Assembly: GCA_964476185.1 (NCBI GenBank)
Contig: CAYYZO010000006.1
Location: 1 to 64,000, forward strand
Direction of reading: 5' to 3'
Length of the DNA: 64,000 nt
Origin: DATNBU01 sp964476185
GTDB lineage: Bacteria; Desulfobacterota; Binatia; UBA1149; CAITLU01
Shown here: one piece after another, positions 26,458-34,363 of the stretch
How positions within the stretch are numbered: the first letter of the stretch is position 1
Layout of the letters: each line of letters opens with the position of its first letter
Made by a program: the position numbers and the translations under genes
The notes under the pieces: generated by a model
Told to the model about the DNA's origin: nothing
What the model saw: only the letters and a program-made list of their open reading frames with translations
Databases searched by the model: none

Positions 26458-27677
26458 GTCTGTCCCCTCGCTTCTTCCAGTGTCCCGAGCACCGGAGCAG
26501 GTCGTGCGGCGAACGGTCGGGCATGGACCGGCAGGTGGCGAGCATCGCACGGCAGCGCGGCCAGCCACGGTTCGAGTCGATGTCGGCGAAAGCGCAGCCA
26601 GCCGGCTTGCGACACGCGCAGGACGAGAAGCACGGAGCAGGCCGCGGTCCATGCCGCGACGGCGACGAGGCCGTGATCGGGCCGGCCGGCGATCGCGAAC
26701 GCGCTCAGCAGCAGCAGGTTCGGGTTCCGGCGCGCCAGGACGAGGCGGAAGTAGGAGTCGGCCGGGCGCCATGCGAACAGGGAGAATCCCGCCAGGAGTC
26801 CTTCGAAGCACCCCTCGGCGAGCCGGCCCGCCACGTAGCCGGCGAGGATGACGGAGAACGCGGGCGCGGGATCGAAGCCTTCGATCACTCCGGCGGCGCC
26901 CCAGCCCCAGGCGAGATACCACAGCGGCGGGTGCAGCAGGTCGAGCACGTGATCGAACAGGTGCCCGAGCCGTGACGACGTGACGGTGACGCGCGCGAGC
27001 TTGCCGTCGACGGTGTCCAGGAACGTCATCGCCCACGCCATCGCGAGGCCACCGGCGAAGTCGCCGACCGCGAAACGCCAGGTCGCGGCGATCGCCAGAA
27101 CCCAACTCGCCGTCGTGACGGTGTTCGGCGACAGACCCAGCCGCGCGCAGATGCCGGTGACCAGCCGGGCCGGGGCGGGCCAGACCCATTTCGTGACGAG
27201 ATCGGTCACCCCTTTGTACGCGCCGTCGAACAGGTAGCGGGCCAGCGTCCGGGCCTGGTCGCGCCGGATCGGGATGGCGGCGGCGGCCGAAGCCTTGAGC
27301 ATGGGCCCGGTCCAGGCGTTGGAGAGGGACGCCGGCGTTTCGAGATGGATCCGGCCGAGCGATTGGAGAAGTGCCCGACCTTCGATGACCTCGCGCGCCG
27401 TGGCCGCGGCCTCGCAGGACACGTGCGCGGCGACGGGAACGGAGTACGCTTGCGCGCCCGTGGCAAGCAGCACGCTCCCCGGTCGCGCGAGCATCGACCG
27501 GAGCAGGCGGTCGTCGAACAACCAGTCGCCGCGGACGAGGAGCGTGCTGGCGGCCTCGCCGTCGGCCGCGCCGACGACGGCTCCCGCCGCGCGCAACTGA
27601 CGCTCGAGGCGGGTGGCGCCGTCGAGTCCCCACAGTCGCACGGTGGAATTGCCCACGATCGTGGCGTTCGTCTTCAC
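26454..27677 (-). CDS. CDP-alcohol phosphatidyltransferase with degenerate nucleotidyltransferase-like N-terminus
   Basis: A 407-residue protein. Residues ~1-140 look like a worn nucleotidyltransferase domain (GNSTVRLWGLDGATRLERQL) that lacks the GxGxR loop. From ~175 on is a membrane CDP-alcohol phosphotransferase with the complete motif DTVDGKLARVTVTSSRLGHL-FDHVLD (DGxxAR, G, D, D). The layout recalls the fused IPCT-DIPP synthase of thermophiles, where a cytidylyltransferase precedes the transferase; here the active nucleotidyltransferase is the next gene. The product may be an inositol-like phosphodiester lipid. GTG start, overlapping the upstream gene. Confidence 0.8.
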   Translation of the reverse strand: MKTNATIVGNSTVRLWGLDGATRLERQLRAAGAVVGAADGEAASTLLVRGDWLFDDRLLRSMLARPGSVLLATGAQAYSVPVAAHVSCEAAATAREVIEGRALLQSLGRIHLETPASLSNAWTGPMLKASAAAAIPIRRDQARTLARYLFDGAYKGVTDLVTKWVWPAPARLVTGICARLGLSPNTVTTASWVLAIAATWRFAVGDFAGGLAMAWAMTFLDTVDGKLARVTVTSSRLGHLFDHVLDLLHPPLWYLAWGWGAAGVIEGFDPAPAFSVILAGYVAGRLAEGCFEGLLAGFSLFAWRPADSYFRLVLARRNPNLLLLSAFAIAGRPDHGLVAVAAWTAACSVLLVLRVSQAGWLRFRRHRLEPWLAALPCDARHLPVHARPFAARPAPVLGTLEEARGQT

Positions 27678-28441
27678 GGGCGTCCTTCGGCTCGGGGGCG
27701 GGCCTCGGTCAACGGGGTCGTCGGCCGGAGCCTCGCATCGTCGCGGTCGAACCGGAGGATGCGGGGGCGCCCGCGGCCGAACCCGAGAAACGGCGGCTCC
27801 TCTTCGAGCAGCCAGAGCAGCACCTGCAGCAGGTTCCTGTGCGACACCACGAGCACGTGGCGGCCGTCGGCCAGTTCCGGGACGATGTGCTCGCGCCAGC
27901 ACGGCAGAACGCGCATGGCGACGTCGCGCAGGCTCTCGGCGTGGGGCAGCAGGTGCCGGTCGATGCCCGCATACCGTGCATCGCGGTGGGGAGAGCGCGG
28001 ATCGGATTCCGACAGCGACGGCGGACGCTCGCGGGCGCGGCGACGACAGCGCAGCACGCGACGCGGGCCGTAGCGCATCGCCGCTGCCCACGGGGTGAGT
28101 CCCTGCAGTGCACCGTAGTGGCGTTCGTTCAGTCGCCAGCAAGGGCGGATCGGTACGCCGGGTTGTCCGCGCGCGGCCAGCGCGATCTCCGCGGTGTCGA
28201 TCGTGCGGCCGAGCATCGACGTGAAGCAGACGTCGACGGGCGGGACGTCCCCGCGCAGCGCCCGCCCGGCGTCGGCGGCTTCGAGCCGGCCGCGCGCGCT
28301 CAGTCCGATGTCTTCCCAGCCCGTGAAGCGAAGAGAACGGTTCCAGCGACTCTGGCCGTGTCGCAGGAGCGTAAGGACGGCCGGCGGAGCGACGGTCCGC
28401 GATTCCGACGGGATCGTGGGGAGGACAGGGAGTGCGCGCAC
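27674..28441 (-). CDS. Histidine phosphatase / phosphoglycerate-mutase-like protein
   Basis: A 255-residue member of the histidine phosphatase superfamily. The catalytic motif is LLRHGQSRWN, then FTGWEDIGLSARG, the acid/base region LNERHYGALQGL, and the second His in VVSHRNLLQ. The order matches 2,3-bisphosphoglycerate-dependent phosphoglycerate mutase. SHRN replaces the typical GHGNSLR, and the insert after YGALQGL is divergent, so a phosphatase for a polyol-phosphate intermediate of this operon is as likely as a mutase. GTG 28441 is the first gene of the six-gene unit. Confidence 0.75.
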   Translation of the reverse strand: MRALPVLPTIPSESRTVAPPAVLTLLRHGQSRWNRSLRFTGWEDIGLSARGRLEAADAGRALRGDVPPVDVCFTSMLGRTIDTAEIALAARGQPGVPIRPCWRLNERHYGALQGLTPWAAAMRYGPRRVLRCRRRARERPPSLSESDPRSPHRDARYAGIDRHLLPHAESLRDVAMRVLPCWREHIVPELADGRHVLVVSHRNLLQVLLWLLEEEPPFLGFGRGRPRILRFDRDDARLRPTTPLTEARPRAEGRP

Positions 28442-28726
28442 TACGCTCTCCGCTCAGGACCCCGCGCGTCGCGTGAACGACCCGCCGTCCTGACGTCTCC
28501 GCCTTCGCCGCGGAACCCCGTGCAACCACCGCACCATCGCGGGAGATGCTAGGCCGCCGCCGCGCGAGCGCCCATGACGGATGTCATGGTGACGCTCCGC
28601 GTCGTGGCGCGCAAACCGGCGGCACGGCGGGATGTAGCGCACCTGTCAGCGCTGATTAGCGATCCTGTGCTCCTGCGCGGCGGCGACGGCCCGTGCGTGC
28701 CGCGCGCCCGGCCCCGGCCGGTCGTC
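28442..28726. other. Intergenic region
   Basis: No gene is supported in these 285 bases. They should hold the promoter of the leftward CDP-alcohol operon and the 3' end of the cysteine-rich protein transcript. No clear hairpin or operator was seen. Confidence 0.4.
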
Positions 28727-30343
28727 TCAGGGGCATCCGCCGACTCCCGGCGTGTACGTCGTCTGGGGATCGCTCGCGCAGTACAGCGTGACGGCGGATT
28801 GCAGCTGGAGCCGGCCCGGGCCGGGCAGGCCGACGACGGTGTTGACCGAGGCCGAAGAGGTCGGCGGCGAGCAGAACGTTCCGCCGACGTACGGCACGTA
28901 GGGGTTGGGCATGCCCTGGGTCACGATCGGATCCAGGAAACAATCGCGTCGCTCCACCAGCGTGCAGGTCCCCGCGTCGATCCCCAGCGTCGCCGGCTCG
29001 CAGTCGACGTTGCTCCCGCATCCGATCAGTCCGGTGCCTTCGGCGCGCAGTACCATGTCGCAGTACAGGTCGTCGGGACCGACGGCGCACAAGCCTTCCT
29101 CGCCGCCGACGTCGTCGCACTGGCCGGTGTCGCACGCGTTCGGCAGTGTCAGCGAGCCGCTGCCGTTGCTCGCACAGGCGCCGGCGGACAGGGCCTCGCA
29201 CTCGGCGTGGCTGTTGCATGCGATCGTCGGATCGCCCGTGCAGAGCCGGCACGGGCACAACAGGTCACTGCCGGGGCCGTCGGTCGCGCACGGAACGTTC
29301 GCATGGAGTTCGTCCCGGCCGGTCGCCAGGCGCGTCTCGATGCGCAGGCCGGGGCCCGTGATGTTCGCACCGGCGAGCGGGTAGCAATCGAGGCTGTAGA
29401 GCGCGCCGGTCGGCGGCACGAACGTCGCGTTGTACGCCTGCGCGTCGCAGGTCTGTCCGGCGTTGGCGCCGCCGACGCAGGTCCCTCCGCGCTGCCCGTC
29501 GGCCGGCGTCGGGTCGTCAACGCAGAGTGGGCAGGGCTGCAGCAGGGAGATGCCGAGGTAGATCTTCTCTGCGAGATGAAGGTTGATGAACCCCGAACCC
29601 TCGTCGACGTTCACGTCGCCGTCGGGCTGGGAGGCCAGCGTGTTCAGCACGCAGACGGGCGTGTTGCCGGAAGACAGCGGCAGGGGCGGCCCGAAGTGGC
29701 AGATGCACTCGGCGCCGCCGCAGAACTGCTCGTCGGGCCCGGCGACCGTGAAGCACGGCTGGCGGTTGTCGTTCTCGCACCGGCAGTTCCCGAGCGAGGG
29801 GTCGTGGCCGGTCACCTCGCATTGTCCGCACGGAGCCGGCCCTTCGCAGCCGAGGAACACGCGCGCCGGAACCGGGTCGTCGGTGTCGTAGTCGTGCGAG
29901 AGGCCGGTCCATCCGACGTCGGCCTCGGTCCCGGTGCGGCAGCGTCCGAGGGTCGTGTCGCACACGGAAAAGGGCGCGCAGTCGGAGTTCGAGGCGCAGG
30001 CGCCACGGATCTTGGAGAACAATGCGAACTGGGCGACGGACGGGCACCCGCTGTCGTCCGGCTCGCAGGCAGGGCAGTCGAGGGTGACGTCGAGGCCGAC
30101 GGCGAGGCGGAGAACGGTCAGTGCGTCGGTGCTGGTCGTCTCGCCGGAATCGTTCACGTCGCAGACGCAGAGGTCGCACGACTCCAGATCGACGGACGTA
30201 CGCAGCACGAAGAGTGCATCGGAGGCGTCGGCCGGATCGTGGAGCGGCATGCCGCAGTCGCCCACGTCGGCGCCGGCGCGGCCAGCGACGGCGAACAGCA
30301 GGAGCGAGGCGAGCAAGAGCTTCATCCGCTTCTCGAGACCCAT
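28727..30343 (-). CDS. Secreted cysteine-rich protein with dockerin-like module
   Basis: A 538-residue exported protein; ATG 30343 has GGAGG upstream. A signal peptide (to ~25) is followed by a dockerin-type region, DASDALFVLRTSV ... CDVNDSGETTSTDALTVLRLAVG, with Cys residues flanking the calcium loop. The remaining ~430 residues are cysteine-rich with repeats such as CASNSDCAPFSVC and end in YTPGVGGCP. This core is clearly homologous to the C-terminal two-thirds of the protein at 43411. The dockerin suggests attachment to a cohesin-like partner on the cell surface. No catalytic motif was recognised. Confidence 0.75.
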   Translation of the reverse strand: MGLEKRMKLLLASLLLFAVAGRAGADVGDCGMPLHDPADASDALFVLRTSVDLESCDLCVCDVNDSGETTSTDALTVLRLAVGLDVTLDCPACEPDDSGCPSVAQFALFSKIRGACASNSDCAPFSVCDTTLGRCRTGTEADVGWTGLSHDYDTDDPVPARVFLGCEGPAPCGQCEVTGHDPSLGNCRCENDNRQPCFTVAGPDEQFCGGAECICHFGPPLPLSSGNTPVCVLNTLASQPDGDVNVDEGSGFINLHLAEKIYLGISLLQPCPLCVDDPTPADGQRGGTCVGGANAGQTCDAQAYNATFVPPTGALYSLDCYPLAGANITGPGLRIETRLATGRDELHANVPCATDGPGSDLLCPCRLCTGDPTIACNSHAECEALSAGACASNGSGSLTLPNACDTGQCDDVGGEEGLCAVGPDDLYCDMVLRAEGTGLIGCGSNVDCEPATLGIDAGTCTLVERRDCFLDPIVTQGMPNPYVPYVGGTFCSPPTSSASVNTVVGLPGPGRLQLQSAVTLYCASDPQTTYTPGVGGCP

Positions 30344-30611
30344 TCCGGCACCTCCGTGTGTGGTTGTTTGCCAGCAACAGTGTGACGTCCTCGATCGGGT
30401 ATTGGCAACGGAGAACACGGAGAAAGCCGGTACGCAGTGTCCGGCAGTAAGTGGATAGTCTCACTTGGCGTCAGGTCGTACGGGGTCGACGGTGGCGGAA
30501 GGACGCTGGCTCGCCCGATCGAGCGTCGAGCGCGCAGGACGCGTGAGGGCGTGGCCTCTCGCGCTTGCGCGGCGTGGATCTACCCGCCGCGCTTCGATGC
30601 GCAGCGTCCGG
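30344..30611. other. Intergenic region upstream of the dockerin protein
   Basis: These 268 bases contain the promoter of the minus-strand cysteine-rich gene and the 3' flank of the CadC-like regulator. No gene or strong hairpin was seen. Confidence 0.4.
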
Positions 30612-32198
30612 TCAGAACCCGTGCGCCGCGAGCGCTGTCGAGATGCGATCGCGCACGGAAGGGTCGGGGAAGGGGAACGACGCGAGAAAGTCGACGAGAC
30701 CCAACGTGGGAGCGCGCCGGCGCACTTCGGCGGCCCATGCGTCGGCGCGTCGGGAGTCGCCTCGCATTGAGTGCGCCGCGACCGCGATCATGGCGATCAT
30801 CACGTGGGCACCAGGCGAGCGGGCGGCGAGCTCCGCCCAGGTGGCGCCGTCGTCATGCTGCGAGCGAACGATGTGGGAGAGCGCACGGGTCGCGGTCATC
30901 GCGTAGTGCAGGGGATCGAGCGGGCTCAGCGCCATGGCGGCGTCGGCGTCCCGCTGCCCCTCGCGGCCCCGGCCGGACAGCGTGTGCGTCCAGGCACGCG
31001 CGTAGACGCCCTGCGCGTAGTTCGGGCACAGCGCGACCGAACGTTCGATCCAGATCAGCGCCGAGTCGAGGTCGCGCTCGAGCCAATGGGCCCGACCCAT
31101 CGAGAAGTTCGCGAACGGGTCGAGGGAGTCGAGCTCCACCGCGCGCTCCGCCGCGCTGCGTGCGAGCGCGGCCGAAGCGGCGTCGTGCGGCACGAAGTGC
31201 AGGAACGCATTCTGGAAATGCACGAAGGAGCGACCCGCGTGGGCGCGGGCGAAGGAGGGGTCGAGGTCGATCGCCCGGTCGAAGCATTCTCCGGCAAACG
31301 CGTTGTCGCTGCGGTTGAAGCGGAACATGTGGTGGCGGCCGAGGTGGTAAGCAGTCCACGCATCGAGATGCCCGGGGCTCGCTTTGGCTACGGTGGCCTC
31401 GTGCTCCGGGATACGCAGTTCCAGCGCGGAGACGACGCTGGATGCGATCCGTGCCGGCGTCTCCTGCACGTCGTCGAGCGAGATGCCGTACCGCTCGGCC
31501 CAGAGTACGTTGGCGTCGTGCGTTTGCGTGAGTCGTACCGAGACGACGAGTCGACGACCGCTCGTCTCGACGCTGCCGGTCACCACGTAGCGGACGCCGA
31601 GCAGGCGCCCGACATCCGCCGGATCGACGGCGTCCGGCCGCAGCCGAAACGACGACCCGCGTGCGACGACGAACAGCCAGCGCAGTCGCGCGAGCTCGGT
31701 GATCAACTCGTCGGCCAGCGCCTCGGCCACGGCGCCGTCCGGGGTCGGGTCGCCGACCCGCCCGAGCGCGAGCACCGCGATCGAAGGCCGTCCCGACTGC
31801 GCCGGCGCCTCGGCGTCTCGCGGTTCGTCGCCGCCTCGCGCGACCCGGGGCACCGCGCGTACGTCGGCCACGAAGCGGAACCCGCGCCCGTGCACGGTCC
31901 GGATCAGCCGCTGCGAGCGGCCGTCGTCGCCGATCGCGCGGCGGGCCGACTTGACGCGGCTGGAGATCGCGGCGTCCGAAACGACGCGGCCGTCCCAGAC
32001 CTTCTCGACGATCTCGTCGCGCGAGACGAGTCGGTCGGCGTTCTCGACGAGCAGGAGAAGCAGCGCGAAGACCTGCGGCTCGACAGGGACGGGGCTGTCT
32101 TCCCGGCGCAGCTCGGCCCGCGCCGGGTCCAGCTCGAAGGTTTCGAAGCGGTGGATCACGGGCGGGACGATACCCGGAACCGCGCGGCCCGTCTCCAC
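30612..32198 (-). CDS. CadC-like winged-helix regulator with TolB-like and TPR domains
   Basis: A 528-residue one-component regulator. Residues ~15-110 are an OmpR/CadC-type winged helix ending in LIRTVHGRGFRFVADV. Residues ~135-255 match the TolB/FlgO-like domain seen in adenylate-cyclase-type regulators (RPSIAVLALG ... YVVTGSVETSGRRLVVSVRL). TPR repeats occupy the rest. Unlike CadC there is no membrane helix, so sensing is probably cytoplasmic. GTG 32198 is preferred because GGAGA precedes it; GTG 32159 is possible. It is divergent from the tautomerase at 32301, a likely target. Confidence 0.85.
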   Translation of the reverse strand: METGRAVPGIVPPVIHRFETFELDPARAELRREDSPVPVEPQVFALLLLLVENADRLVSRDEIVEKVWDGRVVSDAAISSRVKSARRAIGDDGRSQRLIRTVHGRGFRFVADVRAVPRVARGGDEPRDAEAPAQSGRPSIAVLALGRVGDPTPDGAVAEALADELITELARLRWLFVVARGSSFRLRPDAVDPADVGRLLGVRYVVTGSVETSGRRLVVSVRLTQTHDANVLWAERYGISLDDVQETPARIASSVVSALELRIPEHEATVAKASPGHLDAWTAYHLGRHHMFRFNRSDNAFAGECFDRAIDLDPSFARAHAGRSFVHFQNAFLHFVPHDAASAALARSAAERAVELDSLDPFANFSMGRAHWLERDLDSALIWIERSVALCPNYAQGVYARAWTHTLSGRGREGQRDADAAMALSPLDPLHYAMTATRALSHIVRSQHDDGATWAELAARSPGAHVMIAMIAVAAHSMRGDSRRADAWAAEVRRRAPTLGLVDFLASFPFPDPSVRDRISTALAAHGF

Positions 32199-32300
32199 GT
32201 CGTCTCCACGAGATCTTCAAGCCTTCCGGTCGGGCTGCGGTTACACAGGGAGCACGGCCGCCGGAATCGGTCCGGGGGCTGAAGCCGAGGAGAAGATCCC

Positions 32301-32525
32301 ATGCCGATGGTGACGATCGACGTGATCAAGGACGTGTTCAGCCCGGAGCAGAAGCAGGCCCTGATGGAACGGGTGACCGAAGCGGTGGTCAGCGTGGAGG
32401 GGGAGAACCTGCGCCCCGTGACCTGGGTGCGCGTGCAGGAGTTCGAACAGGGGGACTGGGCGATCGGGGGCCGCCGCCTGCTCGCGGCCGACGTCCACGC
32501 CATGAAGGCCGGCAAGGCAGCCTGA
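32301..32525 (+). CDS. 4-oxalocrotonate tautomerase-family protein
   Basis: A 74-residue protein starting Met-Pro-Met; after Met removal Pro1 would be the catalytic base, as in 4-OT enzymes. The beta-alpha-beta pattern (VTIDVIKDVFSPEQKQALM ... VTWVRVQEF) fits the tautomerase superfamily. GAGGAG lies at the right distance upstream. Family members isomerise 2-hydroxymuconate-type enols in aromatic meta-cleavage, but many have unknown roles. It is followed at once by a strong hairpin and convergent with the ferredoxin gene. Confidence 0.85.
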   Translation: MPMVTIDVIKDVFSPEQKQALMERVTEAVVSVEGENLRPVTWVRVQEFEQGDWAIGGRRLLAADVHAMKAGKAA

Positions 32526-32528
32526 ACG

Positions 32529-32568
32529 TCGCCAGGCCGGCCGCCCGCTGGAGCGGCCGGCCTGGCGA
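32529..32568. terminator. Strong bidirectional hairpin terminator
   Basis: Perfect 16-base arms (32529-32544 and 32553-32568) flank an 8-base loop, filling the gap between the converging tautomerase and ferredoxin genes. Confidence 0.75.
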
Positions 32569-32569
32569 A

Positions 32570-32764
32570 TCAGTCTTCCGCGATCGAGATGGCCTGCCGC
32601 GGGCAGAGCCGCACGGCCTCCTTCAGCTTGTCGCGCATCGACTCGGGAGGGTTCTCGACGAGGACGTTCAGGCTGTCCTGGTCGTCCACCTGGAACACTT
32701 CGGGCAGGATGCGCATGCAGACCGCGTTGGCTTCGCACAGATCGTAGTCGACGACGACTTTCAT
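32570..32764 (-). CDS. Small [3Fe-4S]-type ferredoxin, P450 redox partner
   Basis: A 64-residue ferredoxin with three cluster cysteines: C10 and C16 (CEANAVC) and C54 (LCPRQAI). The second position of the usual CxxCxxC is not Cys, the pattern of 3Fe-4S ferredoxins encoded next to bacterial P450s. It is 34 bases downstream of the P450 gene and on the same strand, so it very likely passes electrons from a reductase elsewhere in the genome to that P450. Confidence 0.9.
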   Translation of the reverse strand: MKVVVDYDLCEANAVCMRILPEVFQVDDQDSLNVLVENPPESMRDKLKEAVRLCPRQAISIAED

Positions 32765-32798
32765 GATTCCCGGACCTTAGCGGTTGCGGAAGTCGCAG

Positions 32799-34112
32799 TT
32801 AAGCGGAGGCCGCACCGGCCTGTTCCTGGTGGAACGGGCAGCCGCCGGAGGTCGTCGCCGATGCCTCGGAGCGCTTCGCCGGAGTGTACCGTACCGGCAT
32901 CTCCTTGACGCCGTGGATGAAGTTGGAGCGGAGGAAGCGGATCGGGCCGGCCGCCTCGATGTCCGGGACCCGCGTCAGCAGTTCGGTGAAGATCGAGCGC
33001 AACTGGCAGCGCGCGAAGCTCGCGCCGAGGCAGTAGTGCTCGCCGATGCCGAGGCCAAGGTGCTCGGGGATGCGGCGCGTGACGTCGAAGCGGTCGGGGT
33101 CCTCGAACACATCCTCGTCGCGGTTGGCCGACGGATACCACATCACGACCTTGTCGCCTTTCTTCAGCGTCTTGCCGCGCAGCTCGAAGTCCTCGGTCAG
33201 GGTGCGCCGGAAGTGCATCACGGCCGGGTTGTAGCGAAGGAACTCCTCGACGGCGTTCGGGATCAGCGACGGGTTCTCGACCAGCTTCCTGCGCTCCTCG
33301 GGGTGCTCCATCAGGAGGCGCATGCCGTGCGCGGTCAGCGTGCGGGTGGTCTCGTTTCCCGCGATCATCAGCATCAGGAAGAAGTAATTGTACTGGAACG
33401 CGTCCATCGACTCGCCGTCGACCTTGCCGTGGTAGAGCGCGCTCGCGAGGTTGTCCTTCGGGCACTCGGCGACGAGGTCGCGCAGTTTCTGCCCGTACAT
33501 GCAGACTTCGGCCGCCGCGATCCGTCCCTCGTCGAAGGAACCGATCAGTTCCGGATCGTCGAAGCCCACGAGCCGGTTGCTGAGGTCGAACAGCCGCGCC
33601 TGGTCTTCTTCCGGCACGCCGACGATCTCCATGATCGTCTTCATCGGCAGCTGGGCGGCCACGTCCATGACGAAGTCGCAGCTGCCCCGCTCGACGATGT
33701 CGTCGACGATCTCGCGCGCGAGGTCGCGGATGTGCGGCTCCAGGCGCTCGATCATCCGGGGAGTGAAGTTGTGGGCGACCAGGCGCCGGTACTTCACGTG
33801 CGTCGGCGGGTCCATGTTGAGCATCATGGACCGCGTTCCGTCGAGGTCCTCGCCGTGCAGGTCGAAGATGTTCGTGCCGCCCTCCCACGACGAGAACAGC
33901 ATCGGGTTGCGCGACATCATCTTGATGTCCTCGTACTTCGTGATCGACCAGAAGCCGCGCCCGTTGCGCTCGACCTCGTGGCGCGTGTCGTTCCAGTGCA
34001 CCGGATCCTCCCGGCGCAACCGGCGGAAGTAGTCGTGCGGGAATCCGTCGGCGAACGAGTCGGGGTTCGCCAGGTCGAGGTCGGGAAGGCTGGAAGCATC
34101 GGTTCGGGTCAT
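32799..34112 (-). CDS. Cytochrome P450 (CYP125/CYP142/CYP124-like)
   Basis: A 437-residue soluble P450. The I-helix oxygen-binding motif is AGNETT, the ExxR motif is EEFLR, and the heme loop is LGIGEHYCLGASFAR with ligand Cys361. DPPTHVKYRRLVAHNFTPR and GFWSITKYEDI recall the mycobacterial CYP125/142/124 group, which oxidises the terminal carbon of cholesterol or methyl-branched lipids. The start has GGGAG upstream. With the ferredoxin downstream, the divergent TetR gene and FadD19/KshA-like genes in the window, a role in terminal oxidation of a sterol- or isoprenoid-like substrate is plausible. Confidence 0.87.
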   Translation of the reverse strand: MTRTDASSLPDLDLANPDSFADGFPHDYFRRLRREDPVHWNDTRHEVERNGRGFWSITKYEDIKMMSRNPMLFSSWEGGTNIFDLHGEDLDGTRSMMLNMDPPTHVKYRRLVAHNFTPRMIERLEPHIRDLAREIVDDIVERGSCDFVMDVAAQLPMKTIMEIVGVPEEDQARLFDLSNRLVGFDDPELIGSFDEGRIAAAEVCMYGQKLRDLVAECPKDNLASALYHGKVDGESMDAFQYNYFFLMLMIAGNETTRTLTAHGMRLLMEHPEERRKLVENPSLIPNAVEEFLRYNPAVMHFRRTLTEDFELRGKTLKKGDKVVMWYPSANRDEDVFEDPDRFDVTRRIPEHLGLGIGEHYCLGASFARCQLRSIFTELLTRVPDIEAAGPIRFLRSNFIHGVKEMPVRYTPAKRSEASATTSGGCPFHQEQAGAASA

Positions 34113-34220
34113 CGCTGCAACTCCCTGTGTGGTCTTGGGCGCCGGGCCGTCCTAGACTCCGGGTTCGCTCGAGCGCGCGGTCCGGCACGGAGCCGGGCCG
34201 CTGCGCGAGGATCGAGCGTG

Positions 34221-34234
34221 AACGAACGTTTGTT
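34221..34234. promoter_or_regulatory. Imperfect palindrome AACGAACGTTTGTT, likely TetR operator
   Basis: A 14-base near-palindrome (two mismatches) in the 251-base divergent region between the P450 and TetR genes. Size and ACG/CGT core are typical of TetR-family operators, so autoregulation and P450 control by the neighbouring TetR is likely. Confidence 0.45.
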
Positions 34235-34245
34235 GGGTAACAGGT

Positions 34246-34262
34246 TTGCCGAGGTGCGGCAA
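34246..34262. promoter_or_regulatory. Inverted repeat TTGCCG-N5-CGGCAA
   Basis: Perfect 6-base arms (34246-34251 and 34257-34262) in the P450/TetR divergent region, 12 bases from the palindrome at 34221. On the minus strand the right edge reads CAGGTCTTGCC (34268-34258), similar to elements upstream of the two thiolases at 8196 and 41219. Confidence 0.35.
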
Positions 34263-34363
34263 GACCTGAATTGTCCCCGGTGCGGGCGGCTCGCCGCTTC
34301 GAGAGCGGCCGAATCCCCGGTTGATCTCGCGGCTCCGCCCCGGCGGGCCGCACAGGAGACGCC

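Noticed and set aside
34240..34247. AACAGGTT as a third KstR box in the P450/TetR region
   Set aside because: The core AACnnGTT is present but the outer T and A of TnnAACnnGTTnnA are missing.
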